A DNA stretch of 64,000 bases from Lachnoclostridium phytofermentans ISDg (GCF_000018685.1 NC_010001.1:4745501-4809500); one strand, 5' to 3'; shown: positions 1 through 10,332, counted from the first letter of the stretch. Made by a program: numbers and translations. The notes: generated from the sequence alone by a model not told the origin.

Positions 1-649
1 AGAAGCCAATCATTGCCACCGGTATCAAAAAAGAAGATATGATCAGAATTGCCTTTGGGAAAATACTCTGCGGATACTTTCCGAAGCTTCGCAGGCTGTC
101 AAATATCTCAGGAATGCGTGAATTTCCAACCCATTTGAAAGAAGTTGCAGCCATCATAAGTGCAATCCCCATCATAACCATAAGTCCTATCAGAAACATA
201 GAGCCAAACTGTAGCCACATAATCAGGGATGGTGCTTCCAAATGCGTTAATGCAATTATAAAAATCGTTGCTCCTCCGAGGAATGAGCCAATTGCATCAA
301 TGGAAAAGCTGCGTGCCATTAGAAGAAACATTGTATCCACCGGCATTAGCAGTACCATCTCTAAATTTCCCTCACGAACAGCTCCCATGGTTGCCCACAT
401 AATTCCATGAAAGCTCATATCAGCGATTGCCATGGACATCGTAAATACGGATTGGATTAACAGTACTTCATATACAGTCCAACCTTCAAATCCAGCTCCC
501 GACCCATAAATTAAGAGGGTAACCAGTGGGAACAATATATCTCCTAGTAGCATAATTACTGAATTCAGGAAAAAATTCAAACGGTAGGTAGAGGCTGTGG
601 TAAAAGACACTTTGATGCACTCCCTATAGATATGCATATATCGTTTCAT
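1..649 (-). CDS. ABC-2 type export permease, partial
   Basis: This is a membrane subunit of an ABC exporter, cut at its C-terminus by the window edge (about 216 codons visible). The protein begins MKRYMHIYRECIKVSF and then runs through several hydrophobic helices, a pattern seen in the two-permease ABC-2 exporter group. The start is set by a GGAGGAG motif just upstream of the ATG. It lies downstream of another permease of the same type on the same strand, so the two probably form a heterodimer. The ATPase partner is not in the window and could lie beyond the left edge. The substrate cannot be told from sequence; peptides, lipids or antibiotics are typical for the family. Confidence 0.75.
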   Translation of the reverse strand, partial: MKRYMHIYRECIKVSFTTASTYRLNFFLNSVIMLLGDILFPLVTLLIYGSGAGFEGWTVYEVLLIQSVFTMSMAIADMSFHGIMWATMGAVREGNLEMVLLMPVDTMFLLMARSFSIDAIGSFLGGATIFIIALTHLEAPSLIMWLQFGSMFLIGLMVMMGIALMMAATSFKWVGNSRIPEIFDSLRSFGKYPQSIFPKAILIISSFLIPVAMIGF

Positions 650-734
650 CTTACTCCTCCTCTATAGATTATGAACTCATTTCAGGATTCTTGCCTTCAT
701 ATCCCCTTACAAATCCCATAATATTTTTTGGTCC

Positions 735-830
735 ATTTATCTTTTATTTTTTATTTTTTATCTTTTTTCTTTTTTTTATCTTTTATCTTTTTTCTTTTTT
801 TTATCTTTTACCTTTTGTCTTTTATTAAAT
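735..830. repeat. Polypyrimidine low-complexity tract
   Basis: Between the two permease genes the plus strand carries a run of near-identical units built from TTTTATC and TTTTTTC blocks, so the minus-strand transcript is almost pure purine (AAAAGATAAAAAA). It lies in the intercistronic gap of about 210 bp. It looks like slippage-generated repeat DNA; no gene or hairpin is evident in it. Confidence 0.7.
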
Positions 831-860
831 ATGATCTCTAATCTTCACGCGAATTCTTAA

Positions 861-1679
861 TTAAACCCCGACACCATTAAAATGATGCATGGATGCTTTA
901 TAAATTAGCTCACTTAAAATTATAACGACACCTACAGCGATTCCCTGAAGACCTACGATTGTTGGTATCGGCATATTAATGCCTGCCAAATGAAACTCTC
1001 CGGTAAATACCATTGCCGGAACATAGGACATATACGGAAATGGTAAGAAGAATAGTACTCTTTGCACAGCCTCAGGAAAAAATACCAATGGTATGAAGGC
1101 TCCGGAAAACACTCCAGATAAAAGATCAAACACCCTTCGTATCCCGGAAGATTGTATAAACCAAAATGCAGTCATTCCCAGTATATAATGAACATAGAAG
1201 TTCATTAAGAAAGCAAAAGCTACGGAGAGTAATGTCCATCCTATCCTTTTCGGTATCATTTCAACACCGAACAGTAGGGAAAAAATTAAATAACATGGAA
1301 TAAATTCAAATAGCAACCCAAGAAACCGATGTCCAACCTTCTGCGAAAATGCAAAGAAGCGATGGTGTATCGGTCTCAAGGAAAAAGTCAAAAACTTACC
1401 GGTCTGGATTAGCATCTGTAAATTCCAATCCGCAAAATCCATCGTCAAATAACCTATCAGGGTGGAAGCTCCAAAATAGGTTATTATCTGAGATAGTTGC
1501 ATGCCATTAATCTCCGCTTTCCCACCATAAGCCGACGTCCAGATAAAATATTGGACAATAAAATAAACTGGTCCTACAAAAATTGAAACCATGGAATGGG
1601 TGCGGTAGGCACTCCATTCCTTATAGGTAACCAGTGCCACTGCTTTCATTACTTCGAATTGATGACGTATGTATTTCAT
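861..1679 (-). CDS. ABC-2 type export permease
   Basis: Polytopic membrane protein of about 272 residues with roughly six hydrophobic segments and the overall pattern of ABC-2 exporter permeases. It is probably the partner of the permease encoded at 1-649. A GTG seven codons upstream would make it longer, but the ATG at 1679 follows the stop codon of the serine hydrolase gene (1682) by only a few bases and has AGGA at a workable distance, so I chose it. The tight spacing to the hydrolase gene argues for one transcript. The ATPase subunit is not seen in the window. Substrate unknown. Confidence 0.75.
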   Translation of the reverse strand: MKYIRHQFEVMKAVALVTYKEWSAYRTHSMVSIFVGPVYFIVQYFIWTSAYGGKAEINGMQLSQIITYFGASTLIGYLTMDFADWNLQMLIQTGKFLTFSLRPIHHRFFAFSQKVGHRFLGLLFEFIPCYLIFSLLFGVEMIPKRIGWTLLSVAFAFLMNFYVHYILGMTAFWFIQSSGIRRVFDLLSGVFSGAFIPLVFFPEAVQRVLFFLPFPYMSYVPAMVFTGEFHLAGINMPIPTIVGLQGIAVGVVIILSELIYKASMHHFNGVGV

Positions 1680-1681
1680 TC

Positions 1682-2848
1682 TTACTTTAATCCTGACCAC
1701 ATCACTGCTGCTGCATTATATAAGGCCTCTCCAGACCAAGCACCATTTACGAACGGAACAAACCAAGCAGCAACCAGTTTTTCTGTAGGATCTATTATGA
1801 GACAGCATCCGCCTGCTCCTTCATGGAAGAAGGTTCCCTGAGTATATAAACTCCCTTCATTACAGCGCATATCAGGTCCTAACCCATATTGGCGATATGG
1901 TCCGCCCGCATTCCAGCAATAATCCTTGATATGGGGTGCTGTATACAGTGTGGACATTTTTTCTATCGCTTTTCGCCCAATTACTCTTGTTCCATCGATA
2001 TACCCTCCTTGCAGTAGCATAGTACCAAATCGGCATAAATCATATGCTGTGGAATACATGCTGCCCCCTGTACCAGGTATTTTCGCCCAGACGCTATCTT
2101 GTTCTTCTGTACTTTGTGTTCCGTTCAGTATCTCCGTAATGAATTTTTCACTGCGCTCATTAGGGATATTCGTTCTGCTTACAACTTCCTTGTTGTCATA
2201 ACCAAAACCGGAATCCATCATGCCACAGGGTTTAATAATATGCTCGATAATATAATCATTGGCAAATTGTCCGCTAACTCTTGTAATAATCTCTCCAAGT
2301 ATTACATAACCAAAACTACAATAGGCCCATTCTTCTCCTGGTTTTTTCCGCATTCCACTTCTCAAAGAGGCAGCAATCCAATTCATGCCCTTGTCATGAT
2401 CGATAAATGCCCATGGCGATACAAAATATTTATTTTCGAAGCACTCATCATCCGCCTGCAACCCCGAGGTATGAGAAAGCAGATGTGCGATTGTGATTTC
2501 ATTGAAAGGTTTTGTATCAAACTCTTCAATGAATTCCCCAACCCTTTGACTTACTCTTAATTTACCATCTTCCGCTAACTGCCAGATAGCGGTTGCAGTA
2601 AACAGCTTAGTAATGGAAGCAATCCGTTGAATAGTGTCCGGTCTTAACTCTCTTGTATCCTCTTCCCGAAAAGAGAGCTTACCGACTGCATTATTGGCAA
2701 ATACTTTTCCGTCTCTCGCCAGACAATAGTTTGCAGAAATCAATATTTTTCTTTTCGTCAAATCCTCAAAAAAATGGCTCAGTTTTACTAACCTATCCTC
2801 ATCATACCCAACATCTTCCGGTGTATAATCTGTCTTAAAGCTGATCAT
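1682..2848 (-). CDS. Serine hydrolase, beta-lactamase/penicillin-binding protein fold
   Basis: About 388 residues of the class C beta-lactamase / DD-peptidase / esterase superfamily. The nucleophile motif SxxK is present as SITK near residue 77, the second motif as YCS near residue 176, and the third motif in the HxG form (HEGAG near residue 340) in place of KTG. That combination is more typical of esterases and D-amino-acid peptidases than of true antibiotic-destroying lactamases. No signal peptide is visible, so the enzyme is probably cytoplasmic. The start is the ATG of MISFKTD, preceded by AAAGGAGGC; a longer frame begins 18 codons earlier without a ribosome site. It heads the permease operon, suggesting that it processes what the exporter handles, but this is inference. 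Confidence 0.75.
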   Translation of the reverse strand: MISFKTDYTPEDVGYDEDRLVKLSHFFEDLTKRKILISANYCLARDGKVFANNAVGKLSFREEDTRELRPDTIQRIASITKLFTATAIWQLAEDGKLRVSQRVGEFIEEFDTKPFNEITIAHLLSHTSGLQADDECFENKYFVSPWAFIDHDKGMNWIAASLRSGMRKKPGEEWAYCSFGYVILGEIITRVSGQFANDYIIEHIIKPCGMMDSGFGYDNKEVVSRTNIPNERSEKFITEILNGTQSTEEQDSVWAKIPGTGGSMYSTAYDLCRFGTMLLQGGYIDGTRVIGRKAIEKMSTLYTAPHIKDYCWNAGGPYRQYGLGPDMRCNEGSLYTQGTFFHEGAGGCCLIIDPTEKLVAAWFVPFVNGAWSGEALYNAAAVMWSGLK

Positions 2849-3321
2849 ATTTATTGCCTCCTTTTGAATTGTAGAAGTCGAACTGAGTGGAATTGAAATC
2901 ACATGATAAAAGGTTGTTTCATTTTTTACTATGTAAATATATTCTATTATTATACATTTTTAGGTTTGGAAAGTAAACTGTGAAAAATATTGAAATTCTA
3001 TTAACAAGCTTTAATAAGGTTTATATTAATCATGTTTATATTAATCACTTTGGCTCAAGCTAAAGTACTACAATTGGAGTAATTTTAACGCCAGCTTAAG
3101 ATGAGTAAATTATATAATTAAGCATCAAAAAGGAGGGTCGCAAAATAGCTGATAAATAGCTATGGGGCGGCCCTCCTTTGTAGTTTTGAGATTTTCGAAT
3201 GTAGTTTAAGCTTGAGTTTATTATCTTCAAGATTTTAGACGTGAATATAATCTTAGGGTCAACCACTGGAGTTCTACCTTTAATCTATTGGAATAAGTAA
3301 TCGTTTCATGGGTTGGCTTTT
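2849..3321. other. Intergenic region without a gene
   Basis: 473 bp between the serine hydrolase and chemoreceptor genes. It is very AT-rich, holds the terminator at 3127-3180 and no coding frame that I can support. Confidence 0.6.
3127..3180 (-). terminator. Rho-independent terminator of the chemoreceptor gene
   Basis: An 11-bp G+C-rich stem (AGGAGGGTCGC with GCGGCCCTCCT, one G-U pair) encloses a second 6-bp stem (ATAGCT/AGCTAT). On the minus strand it is followed by TTTTTT, so it ends transcription from the chemoreceptor gene. Confidence 0.85.
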
Positions 3322-5040
3322 TCATAAATTAAATTCTCCTACTAAGGTAGCTAAATCTTTAACCATACTGTTTAAGTCACGTATAGTTTCCGATATTTCT
3401 TCTGTAAAAGCAGTTTGTTCCTCCGCTGAACCGGTTATTTCCTGAACAGATGCAACAGATTGCTCTATGGCATTCTTAATATTTTCCATGGAGATCATTA
3501 CTTCATTTTTTACATTTTCTATTGATTTTATATCTTCATCAAAAAGTTCAATTTGATTCACTGTACTATCCACCGATTCTTTTGTTATTTCAAAAGATTC
3601 CTTTGAGGTAGCAATTGAGCCTTTAACAATGTGAAGTAAGCCGCCGGTTCTGCTTAATGTCTCCGCTATACCGGATATGTCGTCTGCAATTGCAGTTACA
3701 ATTGATTTGATTTCCCGGGTAGAAGTAGAGGATTGTTCTGCCAGTTTCCTTACTTCATCAGCAACAACGGAAAACCCTTTTCCATGCTCTCCAGCTCTTG
3801 CTGCTTCAATAGCTGCATTTAATGCTAAGAGGTTGGTCTGGTTTGCAATAGAATCTATGGATTCCAAAATCAGTCCGATGGAATTGGATCTTTGGGATAA
3901 ATTTTCTATTTGCTCTGCCATTTCCACATCGGCTTCCAAATATTTGTTAAAATTATAATTTAAGTCATCAATAGCTTTAATACCTACTTCGTTTTGCTTT
4001 TGCATTTTATTGGCATTATTCAAAGTGATATTCAATTTTGATGTAATATCTTCAATTTTGTTGGATAAATCATTTGTGATATTATATGTAGCTTCACTTT
4101 CAAAAACTTCTTGTTCGGAACTTTTTGCAATTTCTTGAATGCTTTTTGATATTCCATCGCTGGATTGCTCTAATTCATCAATGGACCTTTCAATTATTTG
4201 GGAAGAATCAAAAAGATGCTTGGTTATATTATGAATTTTAATTGTCATTGCCTTAATATTGTCAACCATCTTATTAAATGATTCCGTAAGCAAACCAATT
4301 TCATCACTGCTTTTCACCTTTAATTTATCCACAACCAAATCATTATTTGCCACTTTATTTGCAACATTGGCTATTGATATAATCGGATTCACGATATATC
4401 TTACTATGAGAATTACTACAATTATAATTAATACCAGAAAAACACCAGGAATTAACATGGATAACTGCTTAAACTGCTGCAGGGTATCATGTATATAGGT
4501 TGCATCATAATCTACTCCTACAAATCCAACCACCACGCCAGTACTGTCCTTTAGGGGATAATAAGAATCAACCAGTATTCCCCATTCTCCATAATCTTTA
4601 ATCTCATTGCCGATAAATACATCGCCGTTAGTGGCGGTCACATAACCAGGAATAGTTTCTTCCACATCTCCTATATGTGATCTGTCCTCTCCTAAAGAAC
4701 CATCTACAACATATTGAAACTCTTTGTTATCAGCTTGTCTCATGATATAAAGATATTTCGCTCCGCCTAACTCCATGAGATTGTTTAGCTTTTCTTGTAT
4801 ACCCTTATATGTCTCTGTGTTTTCATCCTCTAATGTTGTCAGTTTCTTTAAATCATCAGGGTTTATTTGCTTTGCGGCTGTTTCAGCTATTTTATAAGCC
4901 TTATCGCCAGTGGTTTTCATAACCATGCGGTAACTGGTATAATACAATAGATACGAAAAAATACCAATAAATACAATAAAGCAGCTTAACAAAGATATTA
5001 AAATTTTGGTTCTTAACTTTTTTAAAACAGATATTTGCAT
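3322..5040 (-). CDS. Methyl-accepting chemotaxis protein
   Basis: Chemoreceptor of about 572 residues. Order of domains: short cytoplasmic N-terminus, membrane helix at roughly 12-32, extracellular Cache-type sensing domain to about 188, second membrane helix (190-213), HAMP linker, then the long coiled-coil signalling domain. The highly conserved hairpin tip that binds CheA and CheW is visible near residues 395-432 (NQTNLLALNAAIEAARAGE, then a GFSVVADEVRKLAEQS-type segment). Start at MQISVLKK is set by GAGGAG; the longer frame adds five residues with no site of its own. Ligand unknown. No other chemotaxis gene is nearby, so it acts with che genes elsewhere. Confidence 0.95.
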   Translation of the reverse strand: MQISVLKKLRTKILISLLSCFIVFIGIFSYLLYYTSYRMVMKTTGDKAYKIAETAAKQINPDDLKKLTTLEDENTETYKGIQEKLNNLMELGGAKYLYIMRQADNKEFQYVVDGSLGEDRSHIGDVEETIPGYVTATNGDVFIGNEIKDYGEWGILVDSYYPLKDSTGVVVGFVGVDYDATYIHDTLQQFKQLSMLIPGVFLVLIIIVVILIVRYIVNPIISIANVANKVANNDLVVDKLKVKSSDEIGLLTESFNKMVDNIKAMTIKIHNITKHLFDSSQIIERSIDELEQSSDGISKSIQEIAKSSEQEVFESEATYNITNDLSNKIEDITSKLNITLNNANKMQKQNEVGIKAIDDLNYNFNKYLEADVEMAEQIENLSQRSNSIGLILESIDSIANQTNLLALNAAIEAARAGEHGKGFSVVADEVRKLAEQSSTSTREIKSIVTAIADDISGIAETLSRTGGLLHIVKGSIATSKESFEITKESVDSTVNQIELFDEDIKSIENVKNEVMISMENIKNAIEQSVASVQEITGSAEEQTAFTEEISETIRDLNSMVKDLATLVGEFNL

Positions 5041-5185
5041 ACGTTTTCTCCTCAATGTAGTCTAACTAAATACTATAAAATTATGTAGTTATTTTTTTCA
5101 CAATGCCCTATTATATCACAGAGCAAGATAAATTGGGAGCATTATAATTTTAAAATGAAAATTTTTTCTTGCTTATAAATGCTAA

Positions 5186-5215
5186 AAGAACCGACTAAAA
5201 TATCCGCCGATTCTT
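5186..5215 (-). terminator. Probable terminator of the NimA-like gene
   Basis: A 10-bp stem, AAGAACCGAC pairing with GCCGATTCTT through two G-U pairs, followed on the minus strand by TTTTAG. It lies directly after the stop at 5232. Confidence 0.55.
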
Positions 5216-5231
5216 TCTTCTCATAATTATC

Positions 5232-5693
5232 TTAAACAAATCTTCTCTTTCCAGTCACATGGTCTAAAGTAATCTGATAAATTGTCATCACCTTTAGAGC
5301 CCCCTCGTTAATGGGATACCCGTCAAATCCACAATGGGTTACAAGTAATTCAAGCCCTTTTATCGCATCCTGATCAAATACCTTAACTGCTTCACCATAC
5401 CCAATGATACTTTCGTATTCGCAAGTGACGCTATTTCCTGTTTCAGTAAAGCGATGACAGATATCTGCTTCTATACACACCTTATTGTTTCTTCCTATAA
5501 GATCGTGCTTTTTCCCTTCCTTCGCACCGTGCACATATAATATGATTTTATTATCTATTACTTCGTATCCAAATGAGATAGGTACAACATAGGGATACTC
5601 CTCATCAAATATCCCGATGCGAATTGTATCACAACGATTTATTACATCAACAATTTCATTAAAGTCTTTAATTCCACGATCTGATTTTCTCAT
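5232..5693 (-). CDS. Pyridoxamine 5'-phosphate oxidase-like flavoprotein (NimA-like)
   Basis: 153 residues of the split-barrel FMN-binding family that contains NimA-type nitroimidazole reductases. The N-terminal half has the usual pattern: a short helix, then IRIGIFDEEYPYVVPISFGY and a strand ending in the HGAKEGKK segment, where the family contacts the flavin phosphate. Its usual size is about 150-160 residues, so it is complete. The ATG chosen has GGAGGG seven bases upstream; the longer frame starts at a TTG inside that site. Role is probably reduction or sequestration of small redox-active compounds with a flavin; the true substrate is not known. It stands alone between two terminators. 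Confidence 0.8.
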   Translation of the reverse strand: MRKSDRGIKDFNEIVDVINRCDTIRIGIFDEEYPYVVPISFGYEVIDNKIILYVHGAKEGKKHDLIGRNNKVCIEADICHRFTETGNSVTCEYESIIGYGEAVKVFDQDAIKGLELLVTHCGFDGYPINEGALKVMTIYQITLDHVTGKRRFV

Positions 5694-5841
5694 GATGGAA
5701 CCCTCCAATTTTTTATTCGTAGTAAAAGTAATGTTTATATTCTAACTTTTATTCTTAAGTTTTCCAAGTACTATTTTAGATATAGATAGGGAATGTACTT
5801 TGCCATTTTAGCTCTTTATTTTTTACACACATTTATATCGC

Positions 5842-5878
5842 AAAAAAGAAGTACGCTTCGCTTGCGTACTTCTTTTTT
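5842..5878. terminator. Bidirectional terminator after the pectate lyase gene
   Basis: Perfect 15-bp inverted repeat, AAAAAAGAAGTACGC and its complement, around a 7-base loop. A/T runs on both sides allow it to work on either strand. It lies about 16 bp after the stop of the pectate lyase gene. Confidence 0.85.
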
Positions 5879-5893
5879 GATTGTATGATAAGC

Positions 5894-8800
5894 TTACTCT
5901 TCAATAATAACTTTAATTGACTTCTTCACACCATCTACGATTACATAAATCCAATCTGTTTCCGCAGAAACTGCTTTTACCGTTGCAGTTGTACTTCCTG
6001 GATTCTTCTTTACAACTGCACCATCTTTTTTACTTGACATCCAGATGATGCTATCTTCATCCAAACCGTTAACTTTGATTTCAAATACTGCTTCTTCTCC
6101 CACTTTCATTCGTACAGTACTTTCCACAAATTCTACGGTTGCCTTTTTAATAGATAATTTTCTAGTATAAACTTCCTGTGTACCATCCTGCATTGTTACA
6201 GTAGCTGTAATGATTGCAACACCAGATTCTTTTGCAATCAGACGTCCATTTTGTTTTACCTCTACAATGCCTGGATTATTTGACTTGTAAGTAATCGTGA
6301 TTGGTACAATTCCCTCTGCCAACTTACTTAATGTTTTTTCATCAAAGTTAGCTACTTTAACAACGTTAGTCGGAAGTTTTAACCCAAACCATCCTAAGTT
6401 AGAACTATCACCACCAACATAAAGAGTACCAGTACGCTTTGGAGTTAAATGTTCAAAAATCTCCTCTTTTGTTAATTCTGGTGCTGGAGTTGGGGTAGAT
6501 GTTGGGGCCGGTGTAGATGTTGGAGCTGGCACTTCTGGCGATTGTGTTGGTTGTGGTGTTACAGTTTCAGCAACTTCAGGGCCGATTGTTGGTTCAAATG
6601 ATGGAGTTCCTCCTACTCTTGCACCGATACCTGCTGGAGCATTCTCTGTTAATACAAGGAATCCATTCATGTTTATTGTTCCATCTACATTTCTTGTAAT
6701 TCCATTGAAAGTTAAGCTTTCAAACCAATCACTAGAAACCGTATTTCCTGCCTTATTCTTAGAAGAAGCGCTAGCAACATCCCAGTAATAATTGGTTGCT
6801 CCATATACCTTATTTTCATCCTGAGAACCTTTAAATTTAAAGTTCTCTGGCATTTTAATACAATCATCTTGGCCAATCACAATACCCTCAGTACGATAGG
6901 AAAGGATACCATCCGCATAGAAATCTGTATTCACTGCATCATTTGTGTAAAGAGCAACGTTATAACTCTCGTTATTAAATGATGTACTACTATAAACCTG
7001 GATATCTGGACAACTGTTTGAATCAATACCCTTTGCTTTATTTCTAAATGATACGGAATTCTCTAACTGGTGATATCCGGTGATACTGGAACCACCCATC
7101 TTAAATCCATTACCATTACCTGCATTTGTTCCATCTTCTAAATAGCCATTGCCATAAGCAACACTATTTCTAATTGTAACCTTACCGATAGAACCAGTCT
7201 CTGGTTTAGCAAAAAAGTCCCAACCATCGTCTGCGTTGTTGTAAGCGATACATCCATCAAATACATTGCCATTGCCAACCGTTAACTTTGCTGCAAAACC
7301 ATCTGCATCTTCATATCCCTTATCTGCATTTCCATAAGAGGTACAGTTTAAGATAAGGTTATTTGCTGGCCATAAATCCCAATCATCAGTACCTAAATAT
7401 CTGGAAATCTGAAGACCTGTATTACCATTGTGGTACGTATTAACCTGGTCGTAAATACAATTGCTTCCGGATACCTGAATACCTTTTTGTGCATCCTGAG
7501 TTTTTGTTACATCAAAACCCTTGAAATACCAATAGTTCCCCACTACTATCATGCCTGCACAAGCACTGTTAAAATTAAATACAGGACGAGTAGACGCATT
7601 CGGATCTGCTACCATTTGAATCATCTTGTCTGCTGTTCCATCAATACCACGTTCAATCTTAATTGTTTTTGTTAAGCTATAAGTACCACCAGCTAGAACA
7701 ATGGTCTGACCTGGTTGAACATGCTTTACTGCTGTATAAATATCTAAAGGATTCGCTTTTGTACCGCTACCATTTGGTGAACCATTTGGTGCTACATAAA
7801 TAGACTGACCTTCTTCACCATAGCTCTTATAAAATACAGTATGAGTGAAGTTCTTTGTTGCATAAGAAGATAACTCCTCAAACTCACTTGGCTTGTAACC
7901 TTTATCAGGTGTAAATGTTACATTAAATGTATTATTTCCCTTACTTAAGTTTACACGCTTTGTAATATTAGTATTTGCATTTACGTGTTCCTCTTTGGTA
8001 ATTACCTGACCAAGAGAATCTGTAATAGTTAATACACCATCTGCATTAGCACGGAATACTAAGTTATATCCCGATGTGCCAACTGCTGTTGCAGAAGTAA
8101 CTGTATATGAAGGAGTTACTAACGCAATTGGACGTTCTTCTGCTGGTGGATCTGTTTTAGGATCTGAAGTAATTAACTCAATATCTGTTACTGTAATACT
8201 AGCATATCTAGATGCAAAGAAACCAACATAAATATTGTCTTTGTCAATCTGAGTTAATGCATTACGGTCTAAATCATAATATAACTTAGTTGTAGTATTT
8301 CCTTCTGGATCAGTGTAACTAATACGGTAACCAGTGTTGTCACGCTGGATTGCTAAATCAAATGTAGTTACCGGGTTAGCAATGGTTCCTCCTGGTTGAC
8401 TTGTATAATTTCCTACAATGTTGTAAGTACCCGTGCCGTTATTTGCACAAGAAGTTTCAATTGGTGCCATCCTAGAGCTAAATAACTCATTGAGGTTTGT
8501 GTTAATTGTATTATCCGCGATATTCTCTGCAGTTACACCAACCTTTTCTTGTGCACCAATACCAAGTTTCATTGAAATATTATCGCCTACGTCAGATACC
8601 TTCTGATTCTCTTTATCCCAAGAGTATTCAACCTTTGTTACACTTGCCATATAAGAGTTATTCCAGAATACTAAATTGTTTCCATTCACTCCGACAGCAT
8701 CAGCAGCCATAAGACCGAAGCCTTCCTGACCATTAGAAAATGTCCAAGTATCCACTGCTACTTTTGCTCGTAAGATAAAGTTTTCTTCCGCTGCATTAAT

Positions 8801-10189
8801 CTTTGTATAATAGAAAGCAAGACCATCTGTAGAAAGTGGCACAAGCTTACCTTTACCACTTTGGCTTACTACTTTAACTTCACCATCTAAAGCATTTCCA
8901 CTATAATAATTGTTTTTTGTATCAACACCTGAACCAAAGGCTGCAAATGACCAAGCTCTTTGAAATTCCTGTTCAACTTTCACGGTAGTAGTCGCTTCTG
9001 TTGATTCACTACCACGTACTGCTTTCACTCGAATTGTATATGTTAATCCTACAGTTAAACCATCAATTATAACTGTGGTTCCAGTAACTGTTTTCACAGT
9101 TGTGAAATTAGTTTCGCCATCAGCTTTATATGCTACTTCATAACCTTCTGATTCTTTTACTTCATTCCATGTAACATCTACAGAACCATTACCTACATTA
9201 TTAACAGATTGAATTTCTGGCTTTCCTAGAGGTAAAATAAATCCAACTTCTTGAGATTTTTCACTGATCTTATCTACTTCTTGACCTCTAGATAATACCG
9301 CTCTAAACTGGTAATTTCCACTGGCATCAGGAGTGAATACAACTGTTCCACTATTCCCTGGTGCAGAGCTCTTTTCTATTTTCTTAAGAGTATCACCTTC
9401 GTACATCTCAATAGTTATAGAATCTGCATAGCCATTACCAACTTTACCGAGAAAATCTACCGCGATCGCATTATCATTTGCTGCAACTTTGCTAATTGAA
9501 GGCGATTCTATATCTTCCCAAGATACGGAATTATCACCATAGACGATAGATAAACCGTACATAGGAATTTTAGTTCCATCTCCATAGAAGTAATAGGATT
9601 TTCCTGCTTCTACTTCATAAGTTTTAACAATAAATTCATTTGTACCACCTGCTTTGTAGCTATCAATATTTATCTTATTACTATCTACAAAATAATAAAT
9701 TTTCCCAGCATTTAATTTAAATACAATTGTAAATTTACCATTGTCTTCTGGAGTAACCTTTACAACAGATCCCGTAGTAGGAATATCTCCTTTACTTGGT
9801 GAAGGATTCCCTGTTCCTACAATACTACCGTTATATGTTACACCCTCTATCTCCTGAGTGGAAGCTGTATATGACATATTCTCAAGAACTTCTATACCAT
9901 GATAATTAGTATTCACTTTAAGTCCCGTGGTAATATCAATGTCATATTTTTCTGAAGATATTCCTCCCCCAGAAGCTACATTCACATCCATTACCTCAAA
10001 TCCTTCAGGCATACTGTCATCAGCATCTAGGCTATCAACTACAGTATCCTCCGTAACGTATGCTGTTCCTTCATCACTTACTTCCACTGCATATGTAATT
10101 CTCACTGGAGCAACCATCGTTAAAACCATGATAATAGCCAGCAAACATGCAAGGATTCTGTTCTTCATATTTTTCTTTGAATAAAACAT
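5894..10189 (-). CDS. Secreted multidomain pectate lyase, polysaccharide lyase family 9 type
   Basis: A 1431-residue secreted enzyme that should cleave pectate by calcium-dependent beta-elimination. It has a signal peptide (positive start, hydrophobic 12-33, cleavage likely after TYA), N-terminal beta-rich modules, a fibronectin type III domain at about 322-401, a lectin-like region at about 410-690, and a right-handed beta-helix catalytic domain from about 795 to 1190. A Pro-Thr-Ser linker (about 1206-1237) and Ig-like repeats at the C-terminus follow. Residues match the known PL9 active site: Asp in EDADGF (near 957), the DDGWD trio (near 987) for calcium, and Lys in NGFKMGG (near 1030) as the base. 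AGGAGGG precedes the ATG. No cell-wall sorting motif is seen, so it is probably free or held through the Ig-like domains. Confidence 0.9.
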   Translation of the reverse strand: MFYSKKNMKNRILACLLAIIMVLTMVAPVRITYAVEVSDEGTAYVTEDTVVDSLDADDSMPEGFEVMDVNVASGGGISSEKYDIDITTGLKVNTNYHGIEVLENMSYTASTQEIEGVTYNGSIVGTGNPSPSKGDIPTTGSVVKVTPEDNGKFTIVFKLNAGKIYYFVDSNKINIDSYKAGGTNEFIVKTYEVEAGKSYYFYGDGTKIPMYGLSIVYGDNSVSWEDIESPSISKVAANDNAIAVDFLGKVGNGYADSITIEMYEGDTLKKIEKSSAPGNSGTVVFTPDASGNYQFRAVLSRGQEVDKISEKSQEVGFILPLGKPEIQSVNNVGNGSVDVTWNEVKESEGYEVAYKADGETNFTTVKTVTGTTVIIDGLTVGLTYTIRVKAVRGSESTEATTTVKVEQEFQRAWSFAAFGSGVDTKNNYYSGNALDGEVKVVSQSGKGKLVPLSTDGLAFYYTKINAAEENFILRAKVAVDTWTFSNGQEGFGLMAADAVGVNGNNLVFWNNSYMASVTKVEYSWDKENQKVSDVGDNISMKLGIGAQEKVGVTAENIADNTINTNLNELFSSRMAPIETSCANNGTGTYNIVGNYTSQPGGTIANPVTTFDLAIQRDNTGYRISYTDPEGNTTTKLYYDLDRNALTQIDKDNIYVGFFASRYASITVTDIELITSDPKTDPPAEERPIALVTPSYTVTSATAVGTSGYNLVFRANADGVLTITDSLGQVITKEEHVNANTNITKRVNLSKGNNTFNVTFTPDKGYKPSEFEELSSYATKNFTHTVFYKSYGEEGQSIYVAPNGSPNGSGTKANPLDIYTAVKHVQPGQTIVLAGGTYSLTKTIKIERGIDGTADKMIQMVADPNASTRPVFNFNSACAGMIVVGNYWYFKGFDVTKTQDAQKGIQVSGSNCIYDQVNTYHNGNTGLQISRYLGTDDWDLWPANNLILNCTSYGNADKGYEDADGFAAKLTVGNGNVFDGCIAYNNADDGWDFFAKPETGSIGKVTIRNSVAYGNGYLEDGTNAGNGNGFKMGGSSITGYHQLENSVSFRNKAKGIDSNSCPDIQVYSSTSFNNESYNVALYTNDAVNTDFYADGILSYRTEGIVIGQDDCIKMPENFKFKGSQDENKVYGATNYYWDVASASSKNKAGNTVSSDWFESLTFNGITRNVDGTINMNGFLVLTENAPAGIGARVGGTPSFEPTIGPEVAETVTPQPTQSPEVPAPTSTPAPTSTPTPAPELTKEEIFEHLTPKRTGTLYVGGDSSNLGWFGLKLPTNVVKVANFDEKTLSKLAEGIVPITITYKSNNPGIVEVKQNGRLIAKESGVAIITATVTMQDGTQEVYTRKLSIKKATVEFVESTVRMKVGEEAVFEIKVNGLDEDSIIWMSSKKDGAVVKKNPGSTTATVKAVSAETDWIYVIVDGVKKSIKVIIEE

Positions 10190-10220
10190 TTTTCCCTCCT
10201 AAATATTTTTAATCTCATAT

Positions 10221-10234
10221 TGTAATTGTTTACA
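10221..10234. promoter_or_regulatory. LacI/CcpA-family operator-like palindrome, proximal
   Basis: TGTAATTGTTTACA is a near-perfect palindrome resembling the catabolite-response element and LacI-family operators, with TG instead of CG at the centre. It lies 32 bp upstream of the pectate lyase ATG and just downstream of a TATAAT hexamer read on the minus strand (10255-10250), where a bound repressor would block transcription. Confidence 0.55.
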
Positions 10235-10332
10235 TGGTTAAGTAGATAAATTATATGTAAAACCATGTGGTATTATGGAATTTTTTAACGTATACAATAC
10301 AAAATTATAAAGTATGAAAAAATAAATCATTT

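Noticed and set aside
1682..2848. Antibiotic-resistance beta-lactamase
   Set aside because: The third motif is HxG, not KTG, and no signal peptide is visible, so an esterase or peptidase role is more likely.
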